64,000 bases of DNA, taken from Flavobacterium sp. NRK1 (GTDB lineage Bacteria; Bacteroidota; Bacteroidia; Flavobacteriales; Flavobacteriaceae). Under the pieces are notes generated by a model that saw only the letters and a program-made list of their open reading frames with translations, was not told the origin of the DNA and made no database searches. Position numbers and translations under genes: made by a program. The stretch spans positions 1,533,772 through 1,597,771 of the forward strand of contig NZ_JAMXLA010000001.1 in the NCBI RefSeq assembly GCF_024054175.1, written 5' to 3'. This document shows positions 55,371 through 63,473 of the stretch, one piece after another; position 1 is the first letter of the stretch; every line of letters begins with the position of its first letter.

Positions 55371-55895
55371 AGACAACATGAAAGAAACAGCATCAGGATT
55401 GATTAAGAGTCTCCACGGTGGGAGCACCCTTCCAAAGGCAGCATTAATTATATTTCAAACTATTTGCTTAATTGGTATCAATTCTCCCAGCTATTCATAA
55501 ATAGCAGGCGATATTTTATAAAACGTGCACCAATAAATGTTTCGTCATAAAGGCAAAAGAAGATAGGCATAACCTAAGGTTGGCATCTATCTTATCTTTT
55601 GTGGCAGGGGATTGTAAACATTGTAGGGCTCTTGTTGATTTAAGAAATTTCTGTATAACACTTGAATATTATATATTTAAAATAACGTAAATCTTAAATA
55701 ATGTGGTGTAAGAATATTTATTATTAGATTATTTATTGTAGGAAAGTGTTAAATATCCCAAATTAATTAGTGATTTTATTTTTTAAGCGATTTATAACCA
55801 GTAGGTTTGCCCCTCCTGTTAGCGCTAAAGGAAAATCACTGATAGGGAAAAATGTCAAGAAACCCTTTAAATATTTGACTCAATCAAATATCTAA
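55371..55895. other. Gap after the integrase remnant
   Basis: 525 bp with no convincing gene. A 40-codon open frame (55378-55500) preceded by TATCTTTG at 55346-55353 is a possible tiny gene or leftover of the decayed integrase region, but its protein matches nothing I know. A stem with an internal loop (AAGATAG ... CTATCTT, near 55560-55600) is the only other structure seen. The last 100 bp hold no clear promoter for the next gene. Confidence 0.5.
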
Positions 55896-57419
55896 ATGAG
55901 AAAAATCTTTATAACCTGTTTAGCCAGTTTATTTATTTTATCGTGTGCTAAGGATGAATTACCATCTGATTCTGTTAAATCACTAACTACTAAACATCTG
56001 GACGGTAAAAATGATAATTATGAGATAAAAAAACAGTTCGCTTTAGCTTTACATAAAGCATTTGTAGATTATCCAGAACTGAGAAAATTCATTAAAGATG
56101 AGGCGCTTAAAAAATTCGACCTCGACTACGATGTATTGTACAATTTTGTAAAGGATAAGCCAGTTGGAAATACAACTTTCCGAAATATATTATTGGAATA
56201 TTTTGAAGATGAAAAAGATCTACTGAATATTGAAGAATTAATACCTACCTTAACGATTTATGTTCCGAAACTTCCTAAGAATAGTTTTTCTGCTGAAAGT
56301 TGGAATGTAAACTCTGAAGTTCCATTTGTAGCTATACGACTATTGCATACCGATAAAACTCCAATTATAAGCAGTACCGAAAAAAGTTATCTATTACCAG
56401 GTAACGCAATTCCAGGATTTCCTGTTGTACTAATAAAGGAGTGTGAGAGAATAGTTACATCAGATCTACCAAGTTTTGGAAGGATTAAAACAAGACACTA
56501 TACAGCCGGCCGGTTTGATTTCGTATTTAGTGATATTATCTTCGATAATATAAATCCAGTTACTTGGAATAATCCATATGAAGACAATGTTGACGAGCTT
56601 GTAAATGCATGGAACGTTAATGGTCAGGAACAGAATTTAGGTTGGCAACGCGATCATGTATATTATGGTATTAATCCCACTAACCCCAATGGTCCTTTCA
56701 TTAACAATTATCAGGAACAAATAGTTAATTTTAGGATTGCGGGAACTGGTTTAGAAGCCTACGATAATATAGTAGATCCTAGTTCTGTTGATAGTGAATT
56801 TAATGACCCTTCACTTTATTGGTACATAATTACAGATAAAGGAGTACCCAGTGCCGCAAGATTTTGGAGAGATGGTGAATTTGATTTTAAGGTTATTTTA
56901 GACCATGGGGCAAAAAGCGGAAGTAATGTGCTTACTAAGCCGTTTACAGTTAGTCCTGAAAACTTATTTGATCTTGAATTTGATACTCAGTCAGTTGGTC
57001 CATGGCCATGCTATGTACTTACCGATATTATACCAAAAGATTATCAGCCGGATGTTGAACTAGCAACGTGGAGATTAGAAGATTTCAGTAATCAATGGCT
57101 TCTTCATATTTATGAAGTTGATTTGGAGGTTGAAAATCAGGAAACTGTAACAAGTAATGTAAAATATAATTCCAACTTTGAGATTGAAGCATCAGCAGAA
57201 GTTTTAGCAAAAATAGGAATGAAGTATGGATCAAGTGTAGAGGAAAACCAGTCAAAATCCCTTATTAGAAAATGGATGGAACAATCAAACGATTTGGGTG
57301 AATATTTAATTCACTTTGGTGACAATGTAATTATACAAGAAAACAATGAAGATTATATTTATCGTGAATACAATCTGGGTAAATGTATAATCACTACAAG
57401 ACCAGTTAAAGTCCAGTAA
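55896..57419 (+). CDS. Large lipoprotein, unknown function (island cargo)
   Basis: A 507-residue protein with a signal peptide and lipobox ILSCA (Cys about 17). An N-terminal helical part (FALALHKAFVDYPELRKFIKDEALKKF, with the first 20 residues cited only in part) is followed by beta-rich segments (PTLTIYVPKLPKNS, VPFVAIRLLHTDKTPI, GFPVVLIKECERIV). The middle is Asn/Asp/Pro/Trp-rich, and the C-terminal part has alternating polar residues (YNSNFEIEASAEVLAKIG) that could be amphipathic strands. I do not recognise the family. It has a 10-bp gap to a second lipoprotein gene, so they form a two-gene operon within the island. Confidence 0.75.
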   Translation: MRKIFITCLASLFILSCAKDELPSDSVKSLTTKHLDGKNDNYEIKKQFALALHKAFVDYPELRKFIKDEALKKFDLDYDVLYNFVKDKPVGNTTFRNILLEYFEDEKDLLNIEELIPTLTIYVPKLPKNSFSAESWNVNSEVPFVAIRLLHTDKTPIISSTEKSYLLPGNAIPGFPVVLIKECERIVTSDLPSFGRIKTRHYTAGRFDFVFSDIIFDNINPVTWNNPYEDNVDELVNAWNVNGQEQNLGWQRDHVYYGINPTNPNGPFINNYQEQIVNFRIAGTGLEAYDNIVDPSSVDSEFNDPSLYWYIITDKGVPSAARFWRDGEFDFKVILDHGAKSGSNVLTKPFTVSPENLFDLEFDTQSVGPWPCYVLTDIIPKDYQPDVELATWRLEDFSNQWLLHIYEVDLEVENQETVTSNVKYNSNFEIEASAEVLAKIGMKYGSSVEENQSKSLIRKWMEQSNDLGEYLIHFGDNVIIQENNEDYIYREYNLGKCIITTRPVKVQ

Positions 57420-57429
57420 ATTTTTTATT

Positions 57430-57987
57430 ATGAATAAACTTCTTTATATATCTATTATTCTTGTTTTGTTATTCGGTTGTGATAAAAGCGACGATGAAAG
57501 CCATAGTGGCAATGAATTTTTATTACATATGGAAGGTAGGTATATTTTAAAGGAGATGTATTCTGAAGAACCGCTGGATTTAAATTTTGATGACATATAC
57601 AATATCGACCTGTTTGAGGAAATGGATTGCCAGGTTGTATACCCATTACAGTTGTATGATGCTAGTGTAGAATATCATGAAAGTTCAGATAGATTAGAGA
57701 TAATGTTTGAAGTTTCAAATTCACAGGTATATTCTGAGTCAGAGCCGTTTCAACAATGCTTTTTTAACCAAAGCTTATATTATTCTAAGATTATGGTTGA
57801 TGAAAGAACAGGAGATATTAGCGTCATAACAAGCGGTACTCCCGAAAGGGAAGAAGAATTTGGTTATCTAACAGGAGGGCAGTATAATGAAAGAAAACTG
57901 CATTTAAATGTAGATAAGATACTGTTTTCCTCCGAAGGCTGGCAAACTATTCCCATTCATGTTATTTACGAATGGAATAATCCGTAA
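57430..57987 (+). CDS. Small acidic lipoprotein, partner of the upstream lipoprotein
   Basis: A 185-residue protein with a lipobox LLFGC (Cys about 17) followed by an acidic linker (DKSDDES). The mature part is beta-rich and acidic; the pair C-Q near residues 67 and 115 may form a disulfide (EEMDCQVVY and QQCFFNQ). No known domain recognised. Immediate adjacency suggests joint function with the large lipoprotein, for example as carrier and partner or effector and immunity; this is only inference. Confidence 0.7.
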   Translation: MNKLLYISIILVLLFGCDKSDDESHSGNEFLLHMEGRYILKEMYSEEPLDLNFDDIYNIDLFEEMDCQVVYPLQLYDASVEYHESSDRLEIMFEVSNSQVYSESEPFQQCFFNQSLYYSKIMVDERTGDISVITSGTPEREEEFGYLTGGQYNERKLHLNVDKILFSSEGWQTIPIHVIYEWNNP

Positions 57988-58106
57988 AGGATGGTATTGA
58001 TGTGTCTATATGCGTAAAATGTAATTAATGAGATGACATTGGTAAATAGTGATCTTATTACAAATGTTACTGTAGAAGGATTATAGTACAAATGGATTTA
58101 TGATAA

Positions 58107-58325
58107 GTGCAATTCGAATTGAGTGAAATTACAGTTGGAGCTGAAACAGCTAAGAGTATAAAAGGGGGCTGGAGACCCTCCCCAAATAAGTTTAGTAACA
58201 GTTTGATTGAAAGGTATTTCCTAATCAAAAAGTTGTGGTTTTCATTTTTAATGTATTATCTCCGATATTGTATGCATATACTGAAGCTGGTAAAAAGGTT
58301 AATGACAACTCACCAATGTCTTTAG
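58107..58325 (+). CDS. Doubtful short frame with double-glycine-like leader
   Basis: The frame begins with GTG. Its first 20 residues, FELSEITVGAETAKSIKGG and then WRP, resemble a bacteriocin-type leader ending in Gly-Gly. The later part runs antisense to the end of the ATPase gene and looks random, so at most the first about 35 residues could be real. No peptidase-exporter gene is seen in the window. Could equally be chance. Confidence 0.2.
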   Translation: MQFELSEITVGAETAKSIKGGWRPSPNKFSNSLIERYFLIKKLWFSFLMYYLRYCMHILKLVKRLMTTHQCL

Positions 58326-59664
58326 TGCCTAGTTTGTCTATAGAAGTAACTAGTGAACTGGAAAAATTGTTGCTTTTACAGAAATCAATTAGACTTGACA
58401 GTTCTTTTGGTTTCTCAAAATAACGATTACTCCATTTTATTTCAACCCCCCAAACTGGTTTAAACTTTTTATCATCTACCAAGACTAAATCTACTTCACC
58501 ATCTTTCCACCGTGCATAAGTTAAATCTAGGTTTTCACGGTGCATCCATTGTGACAGTATAGCGGTTTCTACCATATTTCCCATCTCGTCATCTGTTCCA
58601 GTTATTGGAGAAAACAAAGCTGTTCTCAGAGATGGATTGGTTAGATACACCTTAAAACTAGTAACACGTTTCATTCTTTTAGCATTAATATCTACTTTAT
58701 TTAAAACCTTTATTAAAAAAGCAGCCTCCAAATACTCTAGGTACTTCTTTAATGTATCTTTTTGTATTCCACTGTCTTTAGACATAGCTTCGTAGGAAAA
58801 TTCATTTCCTGTATTATAAGCTATATACGTAAAGAAACGGTTTAATTCCTGAACATCCCTTATCCCGTATAAACTAGGCAAATCACGTAATAAAACCTTA
58901 TCTACAATATCATTTTTTACGTAGCGCCCCATATCCATTTGAATTTTTTCAGATAACACTACCTCAGGGTATCCTCCAAAATTTAAATATTGTAAAAACT
59001 CTGAGTTTAATTCATCTATATTTAAAGGTAAGCAATAGGATATCTCTTTATTTCCATATTGAATATTTCCTTGTTGAATTAAATGGTTCTTATTTTTTAA
59101 ATGAATAAATTCTTGAAATGTAAGTGGTGGTAACATGAAATCTGTAAATCTTCCGGCACCGCTTTCTGTGCTATGCCATTTTAATGCAGCAGCAGCAGAA
59201 CCTGAAACTATAAATTTCGTATCAGGGTAGATGTCTACTAAGACTTTTAAGTGGCGCTCCCAATCTTTTAAGTATTGGATTTCATCAAAAAAAACATAAC
59301 ACCCTTTCAAGTCTGTCAATTTTAAAGAAGTCATACATAAATCCAAGATGTCCTGTAATCCAAGTTGTACGTAAATAGGATTGTCTATTCCTACAAAAAA
59401 AATACGTTGTGGATTTACGTCATCGTCAATAAGTTTTTCAATAGTATGAAACATCATTACCGTCTTACCAACTCTTCGTGGTCCCATTAATACAACTGCT
59501 CTTCTAACATCAGTTTCTTTTACATATGGATAAAAAAGATCAAAATATAAGCGTTTCGACATATCCTTGTAAAGTGATGAGATTTGTTTCGTAATCCACC
59601 AAGGATTTTCATATTGTAATCGTTCTACAATTTTATCTTCTGGAATAAGCTTTGAAATTTTCAT
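58225..59664 (-). CDS. AAA ATPase with C-terminal DUF4143 domain
   Basis: A 479-residue protein. Walker A is GPRRVGKT (residues 61-68) and Walker B CYVFFDEIQY. The C-terminal part has a nuclease-like block (GEVDLVLVDDKK, GVEIKWSNRYF), the D-x-EIK pattern of PD-(D/E)xK folds. This architecture is a frequent accessory ATPase of unknown role, often scattered in mobile or defence-rich regions. A -7 element TATTTTTG is seen before the ATG at 59664. It is convergent with the lipoprotein genes and is the only minus-strand gene in the island. Confidence 0.88.
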   Translation of the reverse strand: MKISKLIPEDKIVERLQYENPWWITKQISSLYKDMSKRLYFDLFYPYVKETDVRRAVVLMGPRRVGKTVMMFHTIEKLIDDDVNPQRIFFVGIDNPIYVQLGLQDILDLCMTSLKLTDLKGCYVFFDEIQYLKDWERHLKVLVDIYPDTKFIVSGSAAAALKWHSTESGAGRFTDFMLPPLTFQEFIHLKNKNHLIQQGNIQYGNKEISYCLPLNIDELNSEFLQYLNFGGYPEVVLSEKIQMDMGRYVKNDIVDKVLLRDLPSLYGIRDVQELNRFFTYIAYNTGNEFSYEAMSKDSGIQKDTLKKYLEYLEAAFLIKVLNKVDINAKRMKRVTSFKVYLTNPSLRTALFSPITGTDDEMGNMVETAILSQWMHRENLDLTYARWKDGEVDLVLVDDKKFKPVWGVEIKWSNRYFEKPKELSSLIDFCKSNNFSSSLVTSIDKLGTKDIGELSLTFLPASVYAYNIGDNTLKMKTTTF

Positions 59665-60304
59665 ATTAATTCTTATTTATGTAAAAATACAAAAATAAGA
59701 AGTTTTAAATCTATCTATTCGATGTTATTTTTTAATATAAGGCATTTTTCATTAAAAAAATATTTTATTTATTCAATTGCAGTATTAATTCAGTATGTAG
59801 GGTATGTTATTTAAAACAGGTTGTTATAATATATTTCATTGCGGAGGAATAGCAGGTGGATTTGTCTATTCTCAATTAAAGTTAAAAGTACTTTTAATTG
59901 CAAGCTTCTGTCTCTTGCTAGCTTTGCTTTACGACTACATCCCACTTAAATTCTATGTCATCAAAAGAAAGGTGTTGCATAGGCATTGATATCTCTTTTG
60001 ATTGGGTTATTCTCTTCTGATTCTTTTCCACTACGAAACGGAAAAAAAGGCAGCTAAGTTATTGCGGTCACAGCTCATGGTTAAAACAAAAGACTACGGC
60101 ATAATGGCTCGCAGGCTCACCACCCTTCGGGACTTATTCCGTTTCCTTTTGTTTTCCCGCTGCACCGCACTTTTCGGCTGCTTTCTTTTTTACCGTTTTC
60201 TTTTGAAAAACAAATGTGTTTTTAAGGAGGCTGACGGCTAAAAAAGAAAAGTGATGAATTCATCACAGTTAATTTTTTTGTCGAACCCTTAAATCTTAGA
60301 AATC
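59665..60304. other. Gap between ATPase and DUF932 genes
   Basis: 640 bp with no supported gene. Two short open frames (59804-59989 and 60002-60241) read as hydrophobic or low-complexity proteins and I reject them. From about 60050 the composition shifts to higher GC, as if the block came with the mobile element. A 16-bp palindrome lies at 60251-60266, near the DUF932 start. Confidence 0.6.
60251..60266. promoter_or_regulatory. Candidate operator, perfect palindrome
   Basis: GTGATGAATTCATCAC is a perfect 16-bp palindrome 38 bp before the DUF932 gene ATG. It could be a repressor site of the mobile element. No T-run, so not a terminator. Confidence 0.5.
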
Positions 60305-61369
60305 ATGGGACACAATCTTAATTACAACGAAAGGACAGGTCGTTATTCTTTTTTCAGTGTAAAGGAAAAAGCATGGCACAATTTAGGGCAGGTAGTAACC
60401 GACTACCCAACAAGCCAGGAAGCAATTAAACATGCGGGACTGGATTATGAAGTGGTAAAATCGCCACTGTTTACAAACAGTACAGAAACGCTACAGGCTA
60501 CCACAGATTTAACTGCTGGTGAGCCTGCCACAGTACCGAATTATTTTGCCAATGTGCGCAGCGATAACAACACCGTTTTAGGAGTGGTGGGTAAAGATTA
60601 CCACATCGTACAGAATCGTGATGCATTTGCTTTTTTTGATGCCATTGTAGGCGGTGAGGATGGAATTTTATATGAGACAGCAGGAGCTTTAGGAAATGGC
60701 GAACGCATTTTTATTACTGCTAAACTACCTGATTATATCCGTGTGGGTAATGGGGATGATGTAACCGAAAAATATATCTTTCTGACCACTTCACACGATG
60801 GCAGCGGAAGCATTACGGCAGCCTTTACACCCGTACGCATTGTCTGCCAGAATACACTTAACGCATCACTAAAAAACATGACTAATGTAGTACGTATAAA
60901 ACATACCTCGGGAGCAAACCAGCGTTTGGAAAATGCGCACAAAGTCATGGGACTGGCAAACACCCTGAGCAACCAGTTAGAAAACATTTTTAACGAGTGG
61001 GCAACTGTCAGGATTAAAGATGATGAGGTAAAGAAATTAATACAGCTGGCACTATCCCCGAACAAAGAAACCTACGACCTTTTAAAGCAGGGCGCAGAAC
61101 ATGAATTATCGACTGCATTTAAAAATATGATAGAAGATGCTTTTGCCTATGCAATGGTAAATGATACCCAACAAATGGACACTACAAAAGGCACTTTATT
61201 TGGCGCGTACAATGCTGTTACAGGCTACTATCAAAATGTAAGAAAGTATAAAGATGAAGAAGCCAAATTGCAATCCATTGTAATGGGTGGAACCGCACAA
61301 ACAAGAGCGCAAAAAGCCTTTGAATTGTGCAGCGGTTTTGCCAAAAATGGCAACGGAATTTTACCCTGA
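60305..61369 (+). CDS. DUF932 domain protein (phage/plasmid-type)
   Basis: A 354-residue protein of the DUF932 family, also known as the phage/plasmid-like TIGR03299 group. Signatures seen are EKAWHNLGQVV near the start, GKDYHIVQNRDAFAFFD, and LTTSHDGSGSITAAFTPVRI with VCQNTL. Such proteins occur in conjugative and mobilizable elements; their biochemical role is not established. It precedes the mobilization genes in the same direction with about 280 bp between. A weak hairpin (AGGGCAGG / CCTGCCCT, 61399-61422) follows its stop. Confidence 0.9.
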   Translation: MGHNLNYNERTGRYSFFSVKEKAWHNLGQVVTDYPTSQEAIKHAGLDYEVVKSPLFTNSTETLQATTDLTAGEPATVPNYFANVRSDNNTVLGVVGKDYHIVQNRDAFAFFDAIVGGEDGILYETAGALGNGERIFITAKLPDYIRVGNGDDVTEKYIFLTTSHDGSGSITAAFTPVRIVCQNTLNASLKNMTNVVRIKHTSGANQRLENAHKVMGLANTLSNQLENIFNEWATVRIKDDEVKKLIQLALSPNKETYDLLKQGAEHELSTAFKNMIEDAFAYAMVNDTQQMDTTKGTLFGAYNAVTGYYQNVRKYKDEEAKLQSIVMGGTAQTRAQKAFELCSGFAKNGNGILP

Positions 61370-61433
61370 ATTAAACAGGCATTACAGAAAATGAAAACAG
61401 GGCAGGAATAGAAACCTGCCCTAACTTTGTACG

Positions 61434-61458
61434 ATCATAGTCAAAATTTGGCTATGAT
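61434..61458. repeat. Imperfect 25-bp palindrome upstream of mobC
   Basis: Arms ATCATAG and CTATGAT with inner CAAA/TTTG pairs; one mismatched pair. Could be an operator or part of the transfer origin. Confidence 0.45.
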
Positions 61459-61536
61459 TATTTTTATCCTCTCAACTGAATTACATTAGTGGAAAACATA
61501 GAAAAGGCTGCGGGCGATTGCTTGGTCTGCGGCAAT

Positions 61537-61604
61537 GGCAAGATGTCCCGTTGTCGGACAACGGCATCTTGCCGCCCATTCCTCGGAACTCGGGGGCGGG
61601 GGGA
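61537..61604. other. Candidate oriT hairpin and G-run
   Basis: A 9-bp arm GGCAAGATG (61537-61545) and an 8-bp inner arm CCGTTGTC pair with GACAACGG and CATCTTGCC, leaving a one-base loop and a two-base bulge. After it lies a run CGGGGGCGGGGGGAC (61590-61604). It lies 44 bp before mobC on a GC-rich block unlike its surroundings. Inverted repeats next to relaxase genes are typical of transfer origins. Confidence 0.45.
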
Positions 61605-61647
61605 CACTATTATGCATTTCAGCTGTTGAACCAATGAAGAGGATAGT

Positions 61648-62037
61648 ATGGAGACTGGAAACAACAACCGTAAAAGGCGTATCTATGTGCGTCTTACCGA
61701 GAAAGAATTTACTATCCTTGAAAGCCGCTACAAGAACACTACATGCCGCAGTGTAAGCGATTATGTGAGGCACTGCCTTTTTAGCAGGGCAATCAATACC
61801 ATTACAAGGGACGCATCGGCCGATGAAGTAATTATACAAATGAGCTACCTGAACCGTGAGCTAAATGCTATTGGCAACAACTTTAACCAATTGGTAAAGA
61901 AGGTAAACGCGTCATCACAGACTGCCGAAATTAAAGGAATGCTTTTTCTTTTTGATAGTCAAAAGAAAACACTGTTTTCAAAGATTGATGAGGTCAAAGC
62001 ACAACTTCAAAAGCTTGCAGAAAAATGGTTGCAATAA
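61648..62037 (+). CDS. mobC: MobC-like relaxosome protein
   Basis: A 129-residue basic protein. The start RKRRIYVRLTEKEFTILESR suggests a ribbon-helix-helix DNA-binding fold, and the middle motif MSYLNRELNAIGNNFNQLVKK is the MobC family signature. It helps the relaxase bind and nick oriT. Its end overlaps the relaxase gene by 13 bp, so the two are coupled. Confidence 0.92.
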   Translation: METGNNNRKRRIYVRLTEKEFTILESRYKNTTCRSVSDYVRHCLFSRAINTITRDASADEVIIQMSYLNRELNAIGNNFNQLVKKVNASSQTAEIKGMLFLFDSQKKTLFSKIDEVKAQLQKLAEKWLQ

Positions 62038-63275
62038 TCAAGACAGGGCATTCCATTAGGGCGATGTTGAACTACAATGAGAACAAGGTTAAGGAAGGTA
62101 AAGCAGAATGCATTGGCCAGGGAAATTATCCTGTGGATGCCGACAGGTTTACTTATGCCATGAAGCTTAATAGGCTTGAAAAGCAATGTAAACTGAATGA
62201 AAATGTGAAACGCAACACCGTGCACATCTCCCTGAACTTTGACCCAGGTGAGACGAGCCTGCCAAAGGAAAAACTATTGGAGATAGCAGGGAATTATATG
62301 GAAAAGATTAGCTTTGGGAATCAGCCTTACTTAATCTATCAGCATCATGACGCTGGACATCCTCATATTCATATAACAACGATCAATGTGCAGGAAAACG
62401 GAAAACGGATTGCCATGCATAACATTGGTAAGGACAAATCGGAACCGGCACGCAAAGAAATTGAACAGGCTTTTAACCTTGTAAAAGCGGAGAACCAAAA
62501 GAAGAAGGAATACAAGCCGGAGCCTGTTTCGGCAAGAGTCCGATATGGCAAAGCAGAAACAAAAAAGGCAATTGAGAATGTCCTAAACTTTGTTGTCAAT
62601 AATTACAAGTATACCAGCCTGCCCGAACTGAATGCGGTACTAAAGCTGTATAATATTGAAGCTGATAAAGGAACTGAAAATTCAAGAGTTGCAAAGTACA
62701 ATGGATTGGTGCATCATGCACTTGATGAAAAAGGAAATCGTGTCGGAGTTCCCATAAAGGCCAGTCAATTTTATGAAAAGCCTACACTCACAAACTTGGA
62801 AAAGAAATTTACGGCCAATAAGATTAAAAGACAACCTGATAAGTCCAGGATCAAGACTTCGATTGACTCAGCATTTCTAAATGGTAAAGTCATTATCCTG
62901 CCTCAACTAATGAAGCAATTGCAAAAGGAAGGGATTGATACTGTCTTGCGTCAGAATACTGAAAGGGTGGTGTATGGTGTGACGTTTGTGGATCATAAGA
63001 CAAAAAGTGTTTTTAATGGGAGTAAAATAGGAAAGGAATATAGTGCTAAGGGGTTACAGGATAAATTACTATTGAATCAAGAAAAGGTTGGAAGGGAAAT
63101 CGATTACTCGCGAAAAGAATTAACTGATGTTTTGCATGAGCATCGTACGTCTATGGGAATAAGTGAGCTGACTAATTTTTTGGAGGTGCTGATGAAGGTG
63201 GAGAATAATTTTGATTATGCGCCAAGGCAGTTTAAATCTGGCAGAAAGAAAAAAAGAAATAGAAGAAATTTGTAG
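62025..63275 (+). CDS. mobB: Relaxase / mobilization nuclease
   Basis: A 416-residue relaxase of the MobB/MOBP-like group found in Bacteroidota elements. The conserved N-terminus MVAIIKTGHSIRAMLNYNENK contains a candidate nicking tyrosine (Y17). The metal-binding histidines are in YQHHDAGHPHIHITT. A basic, Lys-rich C-terminal tail may bind DNA. It nicks oriT and starts conjugative transfer, which needs a coupling protein and transfer pore supplied in trans; none are visible here. Symbol is by analogy. Confidence 0.93.
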   Translation: MVAIIKTGHSIRAMLNYNENKVKEGKAECIGQGNYPVDADRFTYAMKLNRLEKQCKLNENVKRNTVHISLNFDPGETSLPKEKLLEIAGNYMEKISFGNQPYLIYQHHDAGHPHIHITTINVQENGKRIAMHNIGKDKSEPARKEIEQAFNLVKAENQKKKEYKPEPVSARVRYGKAETKKAIENVLNFVVNNYKYTSLPELNAVLKLYNIEADKGTENSRVAKYNGLVHHALDEKGNRVGVPIKASQFYEKPTLTNLEKKFTANKIKRQPDKSRIKTSIDSAFLNGKVIILPQLMKQLQKEGIDTVLRQNTERVVYGVTFVDHKTKSVFNGSKIGKEYSAKGLQDKLLLNQEKVGREIDYSRKELTDVLHEHRTSMGISELTNFLEVLMKVENNFDYAPRQFKSGRKKKRNRRNL

Positions 63276-63400
63276 TGAATGGTTAACTTCTTAAAACACG
63301 CAACGTGGTGAATATAAGATTGGCATAAAAAGGTATATTTTGCCAAAGTTATATAGTAAAAAAGACCGAGGTTTTTATTTTATTATGTCTAAAGCAGTTA

Positions 63401-63432
63401 TTTGATACAGTAACAGACTGTATCTACATTTG
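63401..63432 (+). promoter_or_regulatory. Promoter of the hsdR gene
   Basis: TTTG (63401-63404), 20 bp, TACATTTG (63425-63432): full match, with a leader of about 35 nt to the ATG at 63474. Confidence 0.68.
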
Positions 63433-63473
63433 TTAAAAATTTATACCTTTAGCAGACCAATAACCAATAACTA

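Noticed and set aside
55378-55500. 40-codon frame after the integrase remnant
   Set aside because: A promoter-like TATCTTTG precedes it, but the peptide matches nothing and lies in a decayed region; kept only as a note in the gap entry.
59804-60241. Two short open frames in the gap before DUF932
   Set aside because: No family features, low-complexity hydrophobic content, and no promoter; likely chance frames.
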